Positions 51,057 through 51,324 of a stretch of DNA of 51,324 nt are shown here, piece after piece. Positions within the stretch are counted from its first letter, which is position 1. Every line of letters starts with the position of its first letter. A model generated the notes under the pieces. The model was not told the origin of the DNA, ran no database searches, and saw only the letters and a list, made by a program, of their open reading frames with translations. The position numbers were made by a program, and so were the translations under genes. Source of the stretch: Dehalococcoidia bacterium (GTDB taxonomy: Bacteria > Chloroflexota > Dehalococcoidia > GIF9 > UBA5629); NCBI GenBank assembly GCA_016930155.1, contig JAFGHL010000050.1, forward strand, positions 1-51,324. The letters run 5' to 3'.

Positions 51057-51324
51057 TTGTCGGTGCAATCAGGTAAAATAAAGGTCATTGTTGCGGACAG
51101 GCAGCCTCTCTTCCGCAAAGGCGTCGAGTTCTTCCTCAAGGAGGCTGAGGATATCATTATCTCTGCCGAGGCCAGCAGCGAGAGCGAGCTGCTGGCTAAA
51201 GTAGTCTATGAGATACCCGACGTGGTGCTGCTGGATATCAGCCTGACCAACGACGGCATGGAGTTGGCGCGCGTGGTCAAGCAGCACGTGCCCAGCGTGG
51301 CCGTGATCGTTATCGCGACCACCC
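51057..51324 (+). CDS. Response regulator receiver domain (NarL/LuxR type likely), cut by window edge
   Basis: Starts TTG 51057 or GTG 51063 after AAAGGAG. Receiver fold: KIKVIVADRQPLFRKGVEFF, phosphoacceptor Asp60 in VVLLDISL, then KQHVPSVAVIVIATT to the edge. The N-terminal acidic pair is A-D rather than D-D. The PLFRKGVEF stretch is typical of NarL-family regulators, whose DNA-binding HTH would lie beyond the window. No kinase is visible. Confidence 0.82.
   Translation, partial: MSVQSGKIKVIVADRQPLFRKGVEFFLKEAEDIIISAEASSESELLAKVVYEIPDVVLLDISLTNDGMELARVVKQHVPSVAVIVIATT

Overview
The window looks like a chromosomal piece of an uncultured anaerobic Chloroflexota, probably Dehalococcoidia-like. 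I infer this from the gene content and order (rpsU-yqeY-purQ-purL; mutS2-serA-class V aminotransferase-tyrS-ribF), frequent GTG and TTG starts with strong Shine-Dalgarno sites, and many lipoproteins next to anaerobic radical chemistry. No rRNA or other taxonomic marker confirms it.

Layout. 1-15.0 kb is a nearly all minus-strand catabolic block. It holds four AMP-forming acyl-CoA synthetases (one cut by the window edge), rlmN, a glycyl radical enzyme (GRE) with its activase, an 881-residue flavoprotein/ferredoxin-reductase/ferredoxin fusion, an enoyl-CoA hydratase/isomerase and a nitronate-monooxygenase-like flavoprotein. 15.2-16.5 kb has a divergent CcdA/ArsG-like permease and a MarR regulator with a palindrome between them. 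16.6-22.0 kb has a TolB-like lipoprotein, then a DUF6504-dnaE operon under a consensus promoter that carries a GAAC-N4-GTTC SOS-type operator, then a methyltransferase. 22.1-28.5 kb is an envelope/secreted island: a 42-aa membrane protein, a BACON-like lipoprotein, a tandem pair of unrecognised paralogous lipoproteins, a prepilin peptidase, DUF2804, a transglutaminase-like lipoprotein and a Cys-rich secreted peptide. A tRNA-Thr(CGT) follows. 28.6-44.6 kb is mostly housekeeping: enoyl-CoA hydratase, rpsU, yqeY, purQ, purL, DUF1015, a Vms1-like release factor next to mutS2, serA, aminotransferase, tyrS, hicBA and ribF. 44.9-51.3 kb has two large secreted, membrane-anchored proteins, a second toxin-antitoxin-like pair, a divergent PlsY-like acyltransferase and the start of a response regulator.

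From 20.6 kb onward the DNA is peppered with GC-rich modular palindromic elements (ends GTAGGGGCG / CGCCCCTAC). At least four genes (VLRF1-like, mutS2, serA, ribF) use the TAG inside the element end as their stop codon. One compound insertion sits in frame inside dnaE. No such element was seen in the first 20 kb.

Points most worth follow-up are the GRE cluster with its three-domain oxidoreductase, the mutS2/Vms1-like pair as a possible ribosome-rescue unit, the SOS-type control of dnaE, the stop-codon-supplying repeats, and recurring extended -10 promoters only six bases from ATG that suggest leaderless mRNAs.
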